Of a stretch of 48,410 nt of DNA, positions 35,137-42,569 are shown piece by piece. Each line of letters begins with the position of its first letter. Position 1 is the stretch's first letter. A model generated the notes under the pieces. It saw only the letters and a program-made list of their open reading frames with translations. It was not told the origin of the DNA and made no database searches. The position numbers and the translations under genes are program-made. Source of the stretch: Runella sp. MFBS21 (GTDB lineage: Bacteria; Bacteroidota; Bacteroidia; Cytophagales; Spirosomataceae); assembly GCF_029433105.1 (NCBI RefSeq), contig NZ_JARNTW010000032.1, positions 1 through 48,410 on the forward strand, in the 5' to 3' direction.

Positions 35137-36570
35137 ATGAAAAGAAGATACATATACCTTACCGCCGTCGTACTAAGTTTGAGCGGTTGTAAAGAGAGTT
35201 TTTTGGCACTTGCCCCTATTTCTAATACCAGTACTGCTACCTTTTATAAGACTGGCAACGACATGGTGATTGCCCTCAACGCCACCTATGGTTCACTTCA
35301 ATCCTCGGGGCAATATGGCAGTTACTACGTAGTTTCGGAAATTCCTTCCGACGACACCACGCCTGTATTGTCTGGCTCGGTGACCGACCAAGACGAATTT
35401 GATAAATTTTACCTCCGTACCACCAATCCTTTCTTAGCTACTCGCTGGAACGACGGCTACCGTGGTATTTACCGTGCCAATGCTATCCTCGACCGGATTG
35501 GAGCGGTCACAATGGACGAAAACCTTAAAAAGCGGGTCATTGGCGAAACCAAGTTTTTGCGGGCGCTGATGTACTTCAACTTGGTAAGGGTATTTGGCGA
35601 TGTGCCTTTGGTATTGAAAGAAACAACCGACCCCGCCGAAGGATATAACTATGACCGAGCGGCGGTAGCTGATGTATATTCCCAAATCATCAAAGATTTG
35701 ACCGAAGCCGACGCAAGCCTTCCCGACCGATATACGGGAGCAGATATAGGCCGCGCTACCAAAGGTGCCGCCAAATCATTACTCGGAAAAGTGTATTTGA
35801 CTCGTAAACAATATGCCGAAGCTGCCACAAAGCTCAAAGAGGTGATCGACAGTGGCGTGTATGATTTGTTGCCCAACTACGCCGATGTATTCAAAGCCAC
35901 TAATAAAAACCATAAAGAATCGATTTTTGATATTCAATACAAAAAAGGTTCTATCGGAGAAGGCAACGGCCTCCCCAATGCCTACGCGCCCGAAAACTCT
36001 GGTAATTCGGTAGTGCAGTTTGGAGGAGGAGGAAACAACCGTCCTACCGCCGATTTTGTGAATGCCTACGAAGCGGGAGATTTGCGACAAAATGCCTCAA
36101 TGGCAACAGGCTATACCAATGCCCAAGGAGTACGTGTTGAGTACAACTATGTTCGTAAATATTCGGATGTGCCTACTGTCAGTGGTGATTCGGAAGACAA
36201 CTACCCTGTGTTACGTTATGCCGATGTATTGTTGATGTATGCAGAAGCACTCAACGAAACGGCCAAACCTGCGGAAGCATTGCCTTTCCTCAATCGCATT
36301 CGTCAAAGAGCAGGTTTAGCCGCAAAAGGCACTTTAACCCAAGCTGAAATGCGCCTAGCTATCGAACAAGAGCGCCGTATGGAATTGGCATTTGAAGGGC
36401 ATCGTTGGTTTGATTTGGTACGTACCGGCCGCGCCATTCCTGTACTTACGGCCAAGGCACAAGCGATTGGTATTAAAGCCAATCTAACGGAGAACAACCT
36501 CGTTTTTGCCGTTCCACAAAGCCAAATAGATATTAATCCTTCAAAGATTAAGCAAAATCCGGGGTATTAA
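35137..36570 (+). CDS. SusD/RagB-family outer-membrane lipoprotein
   Basis: The protein has 477 residues. The lipoprotein signal is MKRRYIYLTAVVLSLSGC. SusD-type motifs are IGETKFLRALMYFNLVRVFG, IGRATKGAAKSLLGKVYLTR, YPVLRYADVLLMYAEALNET and RRMELAFEGHRWFDLVRTGR, with the end FAVPQSQIDINPSKIKQNPG. It forms the lid of the SusC encoded 19 bases upstream. A strong terminator follows at 36632, so no further import genes appear to share the transcript. Confidence 0.95.
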   Translation: MKRRYIYLTAVVLSLSGCKESFLALAPISNTSTATFYKTGNDMVIALNATYGSLQSSGQYGSYYVVSEIPSDDTTPVLSGSVTDQDEFDKFYLRTTNPFLATRWNDGYRGIYRANAILDRIGAVTMDENLKKRVIGETKFLRALMYFNLVRVFGDVPLVLKETTDPAEGYNYDRAAVADVYSQIIKDLTEADASLPDRYTGADIGRATKGAAKSLLGKVYLTRKQYAEAATKLKEVIDSGVYDLLPNYADVFKATNKNHKESIFDIQYKKGSIGEGNGLPNAYAPENSGNSVVQFGGGGNNRPTADFVNAYEAGDLRQNASMATGYTNAQGVRVEYNYVRKYSDVPTVSGDSEDNYPVLRYADVLLMYAEALNETAKPAEALPFLNRIRQRAGLAAKGTLTQAEMRLAIEQERRMELAFEGHRWFDLVRTGRAIPVLTAKAQAIGIKANLTENNLVFAVPQSQIDINPSKIKQNPGY

Positions 36571-36631
36571 TGTTGGCAAGGAAAGCCTATTACTCGGCCA
36601 TTTAGACTATATCCATCATTATTAGAAATAC

Positions 36632-36673
36632 ACCAATAGCAGTCCTATGACATGGGGCTGCTATTGGTTTTTG
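36632..36673 (+). terminator. Rho-independent terminator of the second susCD operon
   Basis: ACCAATAGCAG (36632-36642) pairs perfectly with CTGCTATTGGT (36658-36668) in an 11-bp stem, followed at once by TTTTT. It stands about 60 bases after the susD stop. Confidence 0.85.
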
Positions 36674-36813
36674 GGGCAAATAAGGCTTTCTTATAAAACA
36701 ATACAAAAACTAGCGTAATATAAAAAATATGCAAAAAACTTATGACAATATTCGTTATTTTGCAAGAAAAATTGACATAAAAAACACTTAATACTTTAAT
36801 TTATTTCACAAAT

Positions 36814-37392
36814 ATGCTTAGTAAATCATGCCTCCAAATGTTAACAGAAAAAGATGAGTATGGTCTTTCACAAAAATTACTAACTAAACATATCTCACCT
36901 CTATATCAGCATTTCATATCTAACTATAAACTAGGGTTAAAAGGAATTCAAAAACAAAAACTTTTTTATGACAATCATTTGATGTCTCTAACTTCTATTG
37001 GATTTTTTATAACCATTGCTGATAAGCTATATGAAAATTCTGTTTATTATTTTTTTTCAGAAGAGGAAATTTTAGAAGAGTTATATAAATATTTAAACAA
37101 TCCCTTAGATTATCATTTAGAAGGTTTTATTCTAATTGGTAGATTTGATATAGCTGACTCTATTTTATTGGGTATAGAAGGAGAACATGTTAATGAAATA
37201 TGGTCTCTCAATGGCGACTTAGGACATGAAAGGCCTGAAATTCAAATGATTAGTGAAGACATTTTTAGTTTTTTTCGTTTGTGCAAAGAGGTAATCATTG
37301 AAATGAGTTTAAAAATGAGAGATATTAACACATCACAACTCTACCGTAACTGGGGAGAAGATTTTTGGCGGGTACGGGAAGAGAGGGATTAA
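36814..37392 (+). CDS. SUKH/SMI1-KNR4-like immunity protein, copy 1 of 3
   Basis: The protein has 192 residues without signal peptide or membrane segment. The fold pattern is that of SUKH-type immunity proteins: an early helix with ISPLYQHFISNY, a middle LEGFILIGRFDIADSILLGI, then EIWSLNGD and EDIFSFFRL. Similarity to the two following genes is weak in most of its length but near-perfect in the last 18 residues (SQLYRNWGEDFWRVREE). The coding DNA is AT-rich relative to the neighbouring SusD gene, suggesting transfer. An immunity role against a polymorphic toxin is inferred from the family. Confidence 0.65.
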   Translation: MLSKSCLQMLTEKDEYGLSQKLLTKHISPLYQHFISNYKLGLKGIQKQKLFYDNHLMSLTSIGFFITIADKLYENSVYYFFSEEEILEELYKYLNNPLDYHLEGFILIGRFDIADSILLGIEGEHVNEIWSLNGDLGHERPEIQMISEDIFSFFRLCKEVIIEMSLKMRDINTSQLYRNWGEDFWRVREERD

Positions 37393-38890
37393 ATACGTAT
37401 GAAATCATAATAAAAAGTAACAAACTATAATTTATTTTTCTACTAAGTTCACAATAAGGGCTTTTGTAAAGCACATACAAATACTAGTGGGGCAGCGATT
37501 ATTAATCATCAGTTGCAAGCTTTTTATTTGTTTTAATTTCCTAAACTATTAACAAAAACAAATATGAAAAAAATCGGATTTGAAATGTTTAAAACACGAA
37601 GTTTAGAAGACAAAATAGATATTTTTAAATTCGAAACAGCTAACCATCTAAAAGTCCCTCCTTTATATAAAATATTTATAGAATCTTTTCAAATTACTAG
37701 AAAAGGGGCTATAAACACCAAAGACTTTAGATATTATGATAATAGGTTAGACGATATAAGAGATTTCGGAAAATTTAGTTATGAATCAAATGAGGAAGAC
37801 ATTTTAGTAGGGGAGTTTTTTGAACTAAATGAACTTATGCCTATTATGGCGGATATATATTCCAAAGAAGATGAAATTTGGAAAATGGGATTGTTATTAA
37901 TTGGAGATAATGACATGAATCAATCGTTTATGGTTGGGATAAATAATGATAATCAAGATAAAATATTCTTAGAAAGAACAGATTTACACCCTCGATTTAT
38001 CTTCTTTGCGAACAATATATTTGAATTTGTAAGAGGATTCACTATTCGTCCTAAAGAACTGTATCTTAATGGAAATAAGCTTTCTCAACTCTACTGCAAC
38101 TGGGGAGAAGATTTTTGGCGAGTACAGGAAGAGGGGGATTAAATACGTATGAAATCATCATGAAGATTGACGAGCTATGATACCTATCCTAGCCATTATT
38201 TATACTATGGCAGCAGGTGCTTCATATACTGGGGCACATTAATAATTCACCCACATAATTTACGAGATTTCTTGCCTGAACACACTTGATAATATAAATA
38301 AAAAATATGAAAAAGACAGCATTAGAATGTCTCAAAGTCAGATCGGTGTCAAATCCATTTGACTTTAAAAAATATGAGGATAATAATTCTCTATCATTAC
38401 CTCCTATTTACAAGGCTTTTTTAAATACTTATTATATTGGTAGTGAGGGGTTAATTGAAGGAGAAAAAGTTTTTGATAATTCTTTTAAGAGGGCTAATGG
38501 TTTTGGCAATCTTACCTATGAATCTACACCTAACGTGATTTTATATAATTTTATTGATATTTCTCAAGTCTCATTTTTGATGGAATATATGTTTGAAAAA
38601 ACAGATAAAATCCTTGAAATGAATCTTATTCCTATTGCTGAGTGTTTTGGACAAGAGATATTAATGGTTGGATGCGGAGAAGACAATAGAGATAAAATTT
38701 TTTTGGAAACAAATAAACCTATTGACTATGAAGGCGAAGAACCCAGATTAATATTTTTAAGTGAGAATATTTTTGAATTTCTTAGAGGGCTAGTTTGGGA
38801 AGTAAACATTGATAAATTTCCCAAGAATTTAAAAGATACCTCTCAACTCTACCGCAACTGGGGAGAAGATTTTTGGCGAGTACGAGAAGA
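37336..38890 (+). repeat. Conserved 3' recombination-type block shared by three immunity genes
   Basis: Bases 37336-37408 and 38086-38158 (73 nt each) agree at 68 positions by hand alignment. They include the last codons, the stop and about 16 bases beyond it (TTAAATACGTATGAAATCAT). Bases 38844-38890 (47 nt) match the second block at 44 positions, then diverge. The rest of the three genes is far more diverged. The block encodes LYRNWGEDFWRV. Confidence 0.85.
37564..38142 (+). CDS. SUKH/SMI1-KNR4-like immunity protein, copy 2 of 3
   Basis: The protein has 192 residues, all soluble. It shows the clearest SUKH pattern of the three: HLKVPPLYKIFIESFQITRK near the N-terminus, DDIRDFGKFSYESNEEDIL, MGLLLIGDNDMNQSFMVGIN and NQDKIFLERTD, followed by RFIFFANNIFEFVRGF. 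It ends with the shared tail SQLYCNWGEDFWRVQEEGD. It is separated by 171 bases from copy 1 and 164 from copy 3, so each may have its own promoter. The target toxin is unknown. Confidence 0.68.
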   Translation: MKKIGFEMFKTRSLEDKIDIFKFETANHLKVPPLYKIFIESFQITRKGAINTKDFRYYDNRLDDIRDFGKFSYESNEEDILVGEFFELNELMPIMADIYSKEDEIWKMGLLLIGDNDMNQSFMVGINNDNQDKIFLERTDLHPRFIFFANNIFEFVRGFTIRPKELYLNGNKLSQLYCNWGEDFWRVQEEGD

Positions 38891-38930
38891 TATACCCGAT
38901 AATTCATCATCAGAGCGCTCTGTAAAGTAG
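38307..38930 (+). CDS. SUKH/SMI1-KNR4-like immunity protein, copy 3 of 3
   Basis: The protein has 207 residues. It shares with copy 2 LSLPPIYKAFLNTYYIGSEG, GFGNLTYES, LIPIAECFGQEILMVGCGED, NRDKIFLETN and RLIFLSENIFEFLRGL. The shared tail SQLYRNWGEDFWRVRE is followed by a unique 13-residue extension (DIPDNSSSERSVK). This is where its 3' DNA leaves the block common to the other two. It is soluble and AT-rich, with no recognised toxin partner nearby. Confidence 0.68.
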   Translation: MKKTALECLKVRSVSNPFDFKKYEDNNSLSLPPIYKAFLNTYYIGSEGLIEGEKVFDNSFKRANGFGNLTYESTPNVILYNFIDISQVSFLMEYMFEKTDKILEMNLIPIAECFGQEILMVGCGEDNRDKIFLETNKPIDYEGEEPRLIFLSENIFEFLRGLVWEVNIDKFPKNLKDTSQLYRNWGEDFWRVREDIPDNSSSERSVK

Positions 38931-39265
38931 TGAGTGTTTCTGCCACATTAGGTTTATGATAGTTTCCAAGTGTTGGAGCATAGCCTTTTCTATATCCTCA
39001 AAGGACTATGGGAAAAAGGTAGAAAAAATGCATTGTTCAATACCATTACACCAAGGAAATAAATTAACGAAAAGCCAATCTAAAAAACTTAGAAAGTCCA
39101 TTAAACGCAATCATCAAGACTCTCCAAGTTTGGAAAAGAACGCATAACGCCGTATATACAAAACATTGGCCCCTATGTTAGGGGTAGCTAATATCCCTAA
39201 CTAAAGCACCAATCGAAAGTTTTGATTATTGATGATGACGCTGATTTACGTAAAACCCTAAAAAA
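38931..39265. other. Gap with a response-regulator scar
   Basis: A plus-strand frame at 38956-39147 (63 codons) lacks recognisable features and is probably spurious. At 39207-39269 the plus strand reads HQSKVLIIDDDADLRKTLKK then stop. This is the first strand and acidic pocket of a response-regulator receiver domain, without any remaining domain after it. An inverted repeat CCCCTA-TGT-TAGGGG lies near 39172-39186. Confidence 0.5.
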
Positions 39266-39805
39266 ATGAACCGAGAAGACCTAAATTACAGCTTAGATAT
39301 GTGGATGGAGGAAGATTTGCGTTTTTTTTCTCCCTTTAAACAATCTATTGGAGTAACAAAACAATGTTTTATTAAAGCCTGTGAAAAACAGAATTGGCCA
39401 TTTGGTATTGGTGGAGAGCCTTTTAAGGAAAAATACTACGGTTGGTGTCAACGTGTTGAACCTACAGAAAAAGAGGTTATTTCATTAGTAATTGAGTGCT
39501 CTCATTATACTCTCAATTGGTTTGAGGACAAACAATACAATCCTAAAGCTCACATTTCTGATGATTGTCATTATATTATATATTTTGATTTTTGTTATGA
39601 TCGTGAATTTATGCTGGATTTTGCCATTGCCTTCTTAGAAGAAAATCCTACTTCCTATGCGGAAACTCTTTGGGCTAACGATACAACCTATTTTGATGAA
39701 TATACTTTGGCGGATTTGTATGAAATCAAACGATTAGGGTATGCAAATAATTGGGCATGGTATCGACGCGGAAAGCCAGATGATGAACCTGAGAACACCC
39801 TCTAA
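39266..39805 (+). CDS. Unknown soluble protein in immunity island
   Basis: The protein has 179 residues, no signal or membrane segment, and is rich in aromatic residues and Asp/Glu. It begins MNREDLNYSLDMWMEEDLRF, and later has LVIECSHYTLNWFEDKQYNP, CHYIIYFDFCYDREFMLDFA and LADLYEIKRLGYANNWAWYR. I do not recognise a family. Its size, acidic character and place after three SUKH-like genes make an immunity protein likely by association only. The start overlaps the stop of the receiver-domain scar by four bases. Confidence 0.6.
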   Translation: MNREDLNYSLDMWMEEDLRFFSPFKQSIGVTKQCFIKACEKQNWPFGIGGEPFKEKYYGWCQRVEPTEKEVISLVIECSHYTLNWFEDKQYNPKAHISDDCHYIIYFDFCYDREFMLDFAIAFLEENPTSYAETLWANDTTYFDEYTLADLYEIKRLGYANNWAWYRRGKPDDEPENTL

Positions 39806-40215
39806 TTCTTTGGTCTATCTCTCAATCTAAAAAAATCGAACGAGTAAGCTTTTAAATATAGTCACCAATATCAAAAAACAGATTTGCGGTAGTAGGTCTG
39901 TGTGTAAAAAAACTTAAAACAACCAATTACCTCAAACCCTCTATTCATGCGTTCTACTGTTTACACCTTTATTTTTACCACTATTTCTCTAGTCTCGCAC
40001 AGCGTGAAGTAGCCCAATACACACCTCACGGCACGAGATTCTATGCTGCTTTTTCAAGAAAAAAAAATCATTTATTACCTTAAAAAACTTAAAAATCTAT
40101 CCGTAGATGCATTTGACAAATGGATGTTTAATAATCTATTTAAAGTAATTTATGATATTCATGTGAAGCAAAAACCCGTTATTGCCGGCTAGGTATTATG
40201 AAGTACTGTATTTTC
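39806..40215. other. Decayed small gene, otherwise empty
   Basis: From 39947 the plus strand reads MRSTVYTFIFTTISLVSHSV, a signal-peptide-like start, then hits a stop after one more codon. The same frame reopens at 40043 as a 49-codon stretch (LLFQEKKIIYYLKKLKNLSV and DAFDKWMFNNLFKVIYDIHV) ending at 40192. This looks like an exported-protein gene broken by a stop or small indels. Nothing else was seen in this gap. Confidence 0.4.
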
Positions 40216-40950
40216 TTAAGTATTAATTTTCGAATATTCGCTTTTAATTTGCTTAAAAATCTTTCTTTTTAGGTTTCTTTCATGATTATCCATAGATTCT
40301 ATTTCGGCGATTAGATTTTGTAATTTATCCTTTGCCAAAACAGCATTCCCAGACACTTTTAAATATTTTGCATATTCAAGTCTTTGATTATAATTAGAAA
40401 ATCTAACATCTAATTCCCGAAAAATAGCGCCCGCTTTATCATTATCTCCTATTTCATAAAAAGACCATGCAAAAGCGGCTTTTTCATTAGAATTCTTAAA
40501 AGATTTATCTCCTACAATTACGTTTCCATGTTCTATGACTTTTTGATAATTTTGAAGATAAAAGTTCACTCTAATTAGCTTCAATAGTAGCTCTGTATCG
40601 TTCTTATAAATACCTTCTAAACAAGATTCATAAATTTCTGCTGCTTTCAAATAATTATCATTTCGCAAATATTCATCAGCCAACTCTATTCTTTTTGAAA
40701 CTGTATTAGAAAAAACTATTTCTCTTTCTAATTTTTGTATTTTATAATTATTTATAAAACCTCCCTTTACCCCTTCTGCTAAACTCTCCACATTTCTTCG
40801 GCTATAAAAGGTATCAAATAGATAAATTATACTTCCAATTACAGGAAAAAAAATAATAATCCAAAACCATTTTTGGTGCTCATTTCTTTTGTAAGCTAAA
40901 TACAAACAGAACATTTGAATCAGAACAATCGGCGTGTACAATTCAGGCAT
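40216..40950 (-). CDS. Membrane-anchored TPR protein
   Basis: The protein has 244 residues. Two hydrophobic segments at the N-terminus (YTPIVLIQMFCLYLAY and FWIIIFFPVIGSIIYLF) resemble the phospholipase-D-nuclease N-terminal module found in many small membrane proteins. From about residue 85, TPR-like helices follow (RIELADEYLRNDNYLKAAEI, KAAFAWSFYEIGDNDKAGAI, RLEYAKYLKVSGNAVLAKDK). It is probably a scaffold at the inner membrane. Its partner is unknown. It is AT-rich and belongs by composition to the accessory island. Confidence 0.7.
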   Translation of the reverse strand: MPELYTPIVLIQMFCLYLAYKRNEHQKWFWIIIFFPVIGSIIYLFDTFYSRRNVESLAEGVKGGFINNYKIQKLEREIVFSNTVSKRIELADEYLRNDNYLKAAEIYESCLEGIYKNDTELLLKLIRVNFYLQNYQKVIEHGNVIVGDKSFKNSNEKAAFAWSFYEIGDNDKAGAIFRELDVRFSNYNQRLEYAKYLKVSGNAVLAKDKLQNLIAEIESMDNHERNLKRKIFKQIKSEYSKINT

Positions 40951-41028
40951 TTTCCTTATTCTTTTGAGAGGTAATTTTGATATAGATTTCTCAGTTTTTA
41001 TTTTCAGATAGCGCCCAATAGGGCATGT

Positions 41029-41253
41029 TTACTTAAGCTTTTTGTATGCCATAGTCTTTTTTCGGAATCCCTTGCGAAGGATTTTACGATTGTCCAGAGC
41101 ATCTTTATCAATAATTATGGAACAAAGATAAATAGAAACTCCAAAAATTGCAGCCTTTACACAATCCAATAAATAATTAAGATTTTCTTCGTACACAAAA
41201 TAATAATGAGGCATCAAGCTTCCTCCCTGCTCTTCGATAGTTGCTTGATTCAA
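41029..41253 (-). CDS. Small hypothetical protein
   Basis: The frame has 74 codons, with one possible membrane segment (VKAAIFGVSIYLCSIII) and a basic C-terminus (RKGFRKKTMAYKKLK). There is no family match that I know. It lies upstream of the TPR gene in the same direction, 78 bases away. It may be a real small membrane protein or a gene remnant. Confidence 0.3.
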   Translation of the reverse strand: MNQATIEEQGGSLMPHYYFVYEENLNYLLDCVKAAIFGVSIYLCSIIIDKDALDNRKILRKGFRKKTMAYKKLK

Positions 41254-41308
41254 TCGAATCAGTTGCTGTTTTGATCACCCTAATGCTTTAAAGGTTTCTT
41301 TATAGGGT

Positions 41309-42556
41309 TTATCCTTCTTTCAAATTTACCGTTTTGGTAGGGTCAATTTTTAGCCAAAGCAGCGCGGCCACAAATAAGCACCCCGCAATGAGATACAGAG
41401 GGATATTGAAGTTTTTGGTGCTTTCGACCACCATACCAAAGATAATAGTGATAAAAAAACCGCCCATTTGTCCCGCGAAGTTCATTGAACCTGCCACTGT
41501 GCCTGCGTTGCGCTTGCCAATATCTACACACACGGCAAAAGAAACAGGCAGTGCCAAATCTTTTGTAAGTACACATACCGCCAAAAGATAGCCCGAAAGC
41601 TCATTGTTGGTGGTCAATCCCGCAGCCAAAAAGAAAAAACTTGACAAACCTAAACCCGTAATGGCGACGGCTCTGCGACCTATTTTAAGTCCATATTTTT
41701 TAGACAAAACATCACTCAGAAGTCCACCTACCACACAGCCAATTGCCCCCAAAAAGTAGGACAGTGAGATAAAATTCTTGGATTGTTCTTCGGTCATTCC
41801 ACGCCCTTCTTGAAAGTAAGTGGAAGACCAATTGGTAAAGAAATAAGCCCCGTAAAAAAACAAATGACACATGAGCATCAACGCCCAAATGTCGGGATTT
41901 AGGATAATTGTCTTCCACGGAATAGCATGATCCATTTGTTTGAGGTTCCGCCCTGCTTCTATTTCTTCTACTTCTTCAGGGCTAATGCCTTCTTTTTGGG
42001 AAGGCTCGTCTCTAAACCACCAAAACCAACCGATTGCCCATACTGCTCCTACCAACCCAAGCACCCCAAACGCCCAACGCCACCCTAAGGCATGAACCAG
42101 CGGAATCACCAACAACGGCGTAAGTGCGCCGCCGATACGCCCAGCCGCCCAAATCACCGACTGCGCCCGCCCTACTTCTACCGCTGGAAACCAACGCGAA
42201 ATAGCAATAGTGGCGTTGGGATAAGCCCCAGCTTCTCCTACGCCAAACAAAAACCGAACAATCAATAAATACAAGAAATTAAAAGCTGTACCTGTAAGGG
42301 CAGTAAAACCTGACCACCACAGCACCACGCGTGTCAAAACACGACGGGGACCAATGGCATCACCCATGGCCCCCGTCGGGATTTCAAATAAAGCATATGC
42401 TAATGAAAATGCCCCCAAAATCCACCCAAACTCTTCGTTGTTTAAACCTAAATCTGCTTTGACATACTTGCTGACGACATTCATGCAAACGCGGTCAAGA
42501 AAAGTGATAATCGAAAGCGCAAACAAAAAAGTTAGGGCACGGTAGCGATATTTCAT
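41309..42556 (-). CDS. MFS transporter, anion:cation symporter (sugar acid) type
   Basis: The protein has 415 residues with 12 predicted membrane helices. The N-terminal helix FLFALSIITFLDRVCMNVVS, followed by the signature ALFEIPTGAMGDAIGPRRVL and FGVGEAGAYPNATIAISRWF, is typical of the ACS subfamily (hexuronate, glucarate and related acids). The second half repeats the loop motif as GLLSDVLSKKYGLKIGRR. It begins 13 bases after the DUF1080 gene in the same direction, so the pair is probably one operon. The transporter would move the sugar or sugar acid released by its partner across the inner membrane. Confidence 0.9.
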   Translation of the reverse strand: MKYRYRALTFLFALSIITFLDRVCMNVVSKYVKADLGLNNEEFGWILGAFSLAYALFEIPTGAMGDAIGPRRVLTRVVLWWSGFTALTGTAFNFLYLLIVRFLFGVGEAGAYPNATIAISRWFPAVEVGRAQSVIWAAGRIGGALTPLLVIPLVHALGWRWAFGVLGLVGAVWAIGWFWWFRDEPSQKEGISPEEVEEIEAGRNLKQMDHAIPWKTIILNPDIWALMLMCHLFFYGAYFFTNWSSTYFQEGRGMTEEQSKNFISLSYFLGAIGCVVGGLLSDVLSKKYGLKIGRRAVAITGLGLSSFFFLAAGLTTNNELSGYLLAVCVLTKDLALPVSFAVCVDIGKRNAGTVAGSMNFAGQMGGFFITIIFGMVVESTKNFNIPLYLIAGCLFVAALLWLKIDPTKTVNLKEG

Positions 42557-42569
42557 GAGTTGAGTTTAG

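Noticed and set aside
38956..39147. 63-codon open frame after the third immunity gene
   Set aside because: Basic, low-complexity sequence with no start context or family; more likely random AT-rich DNA in a decayed area.
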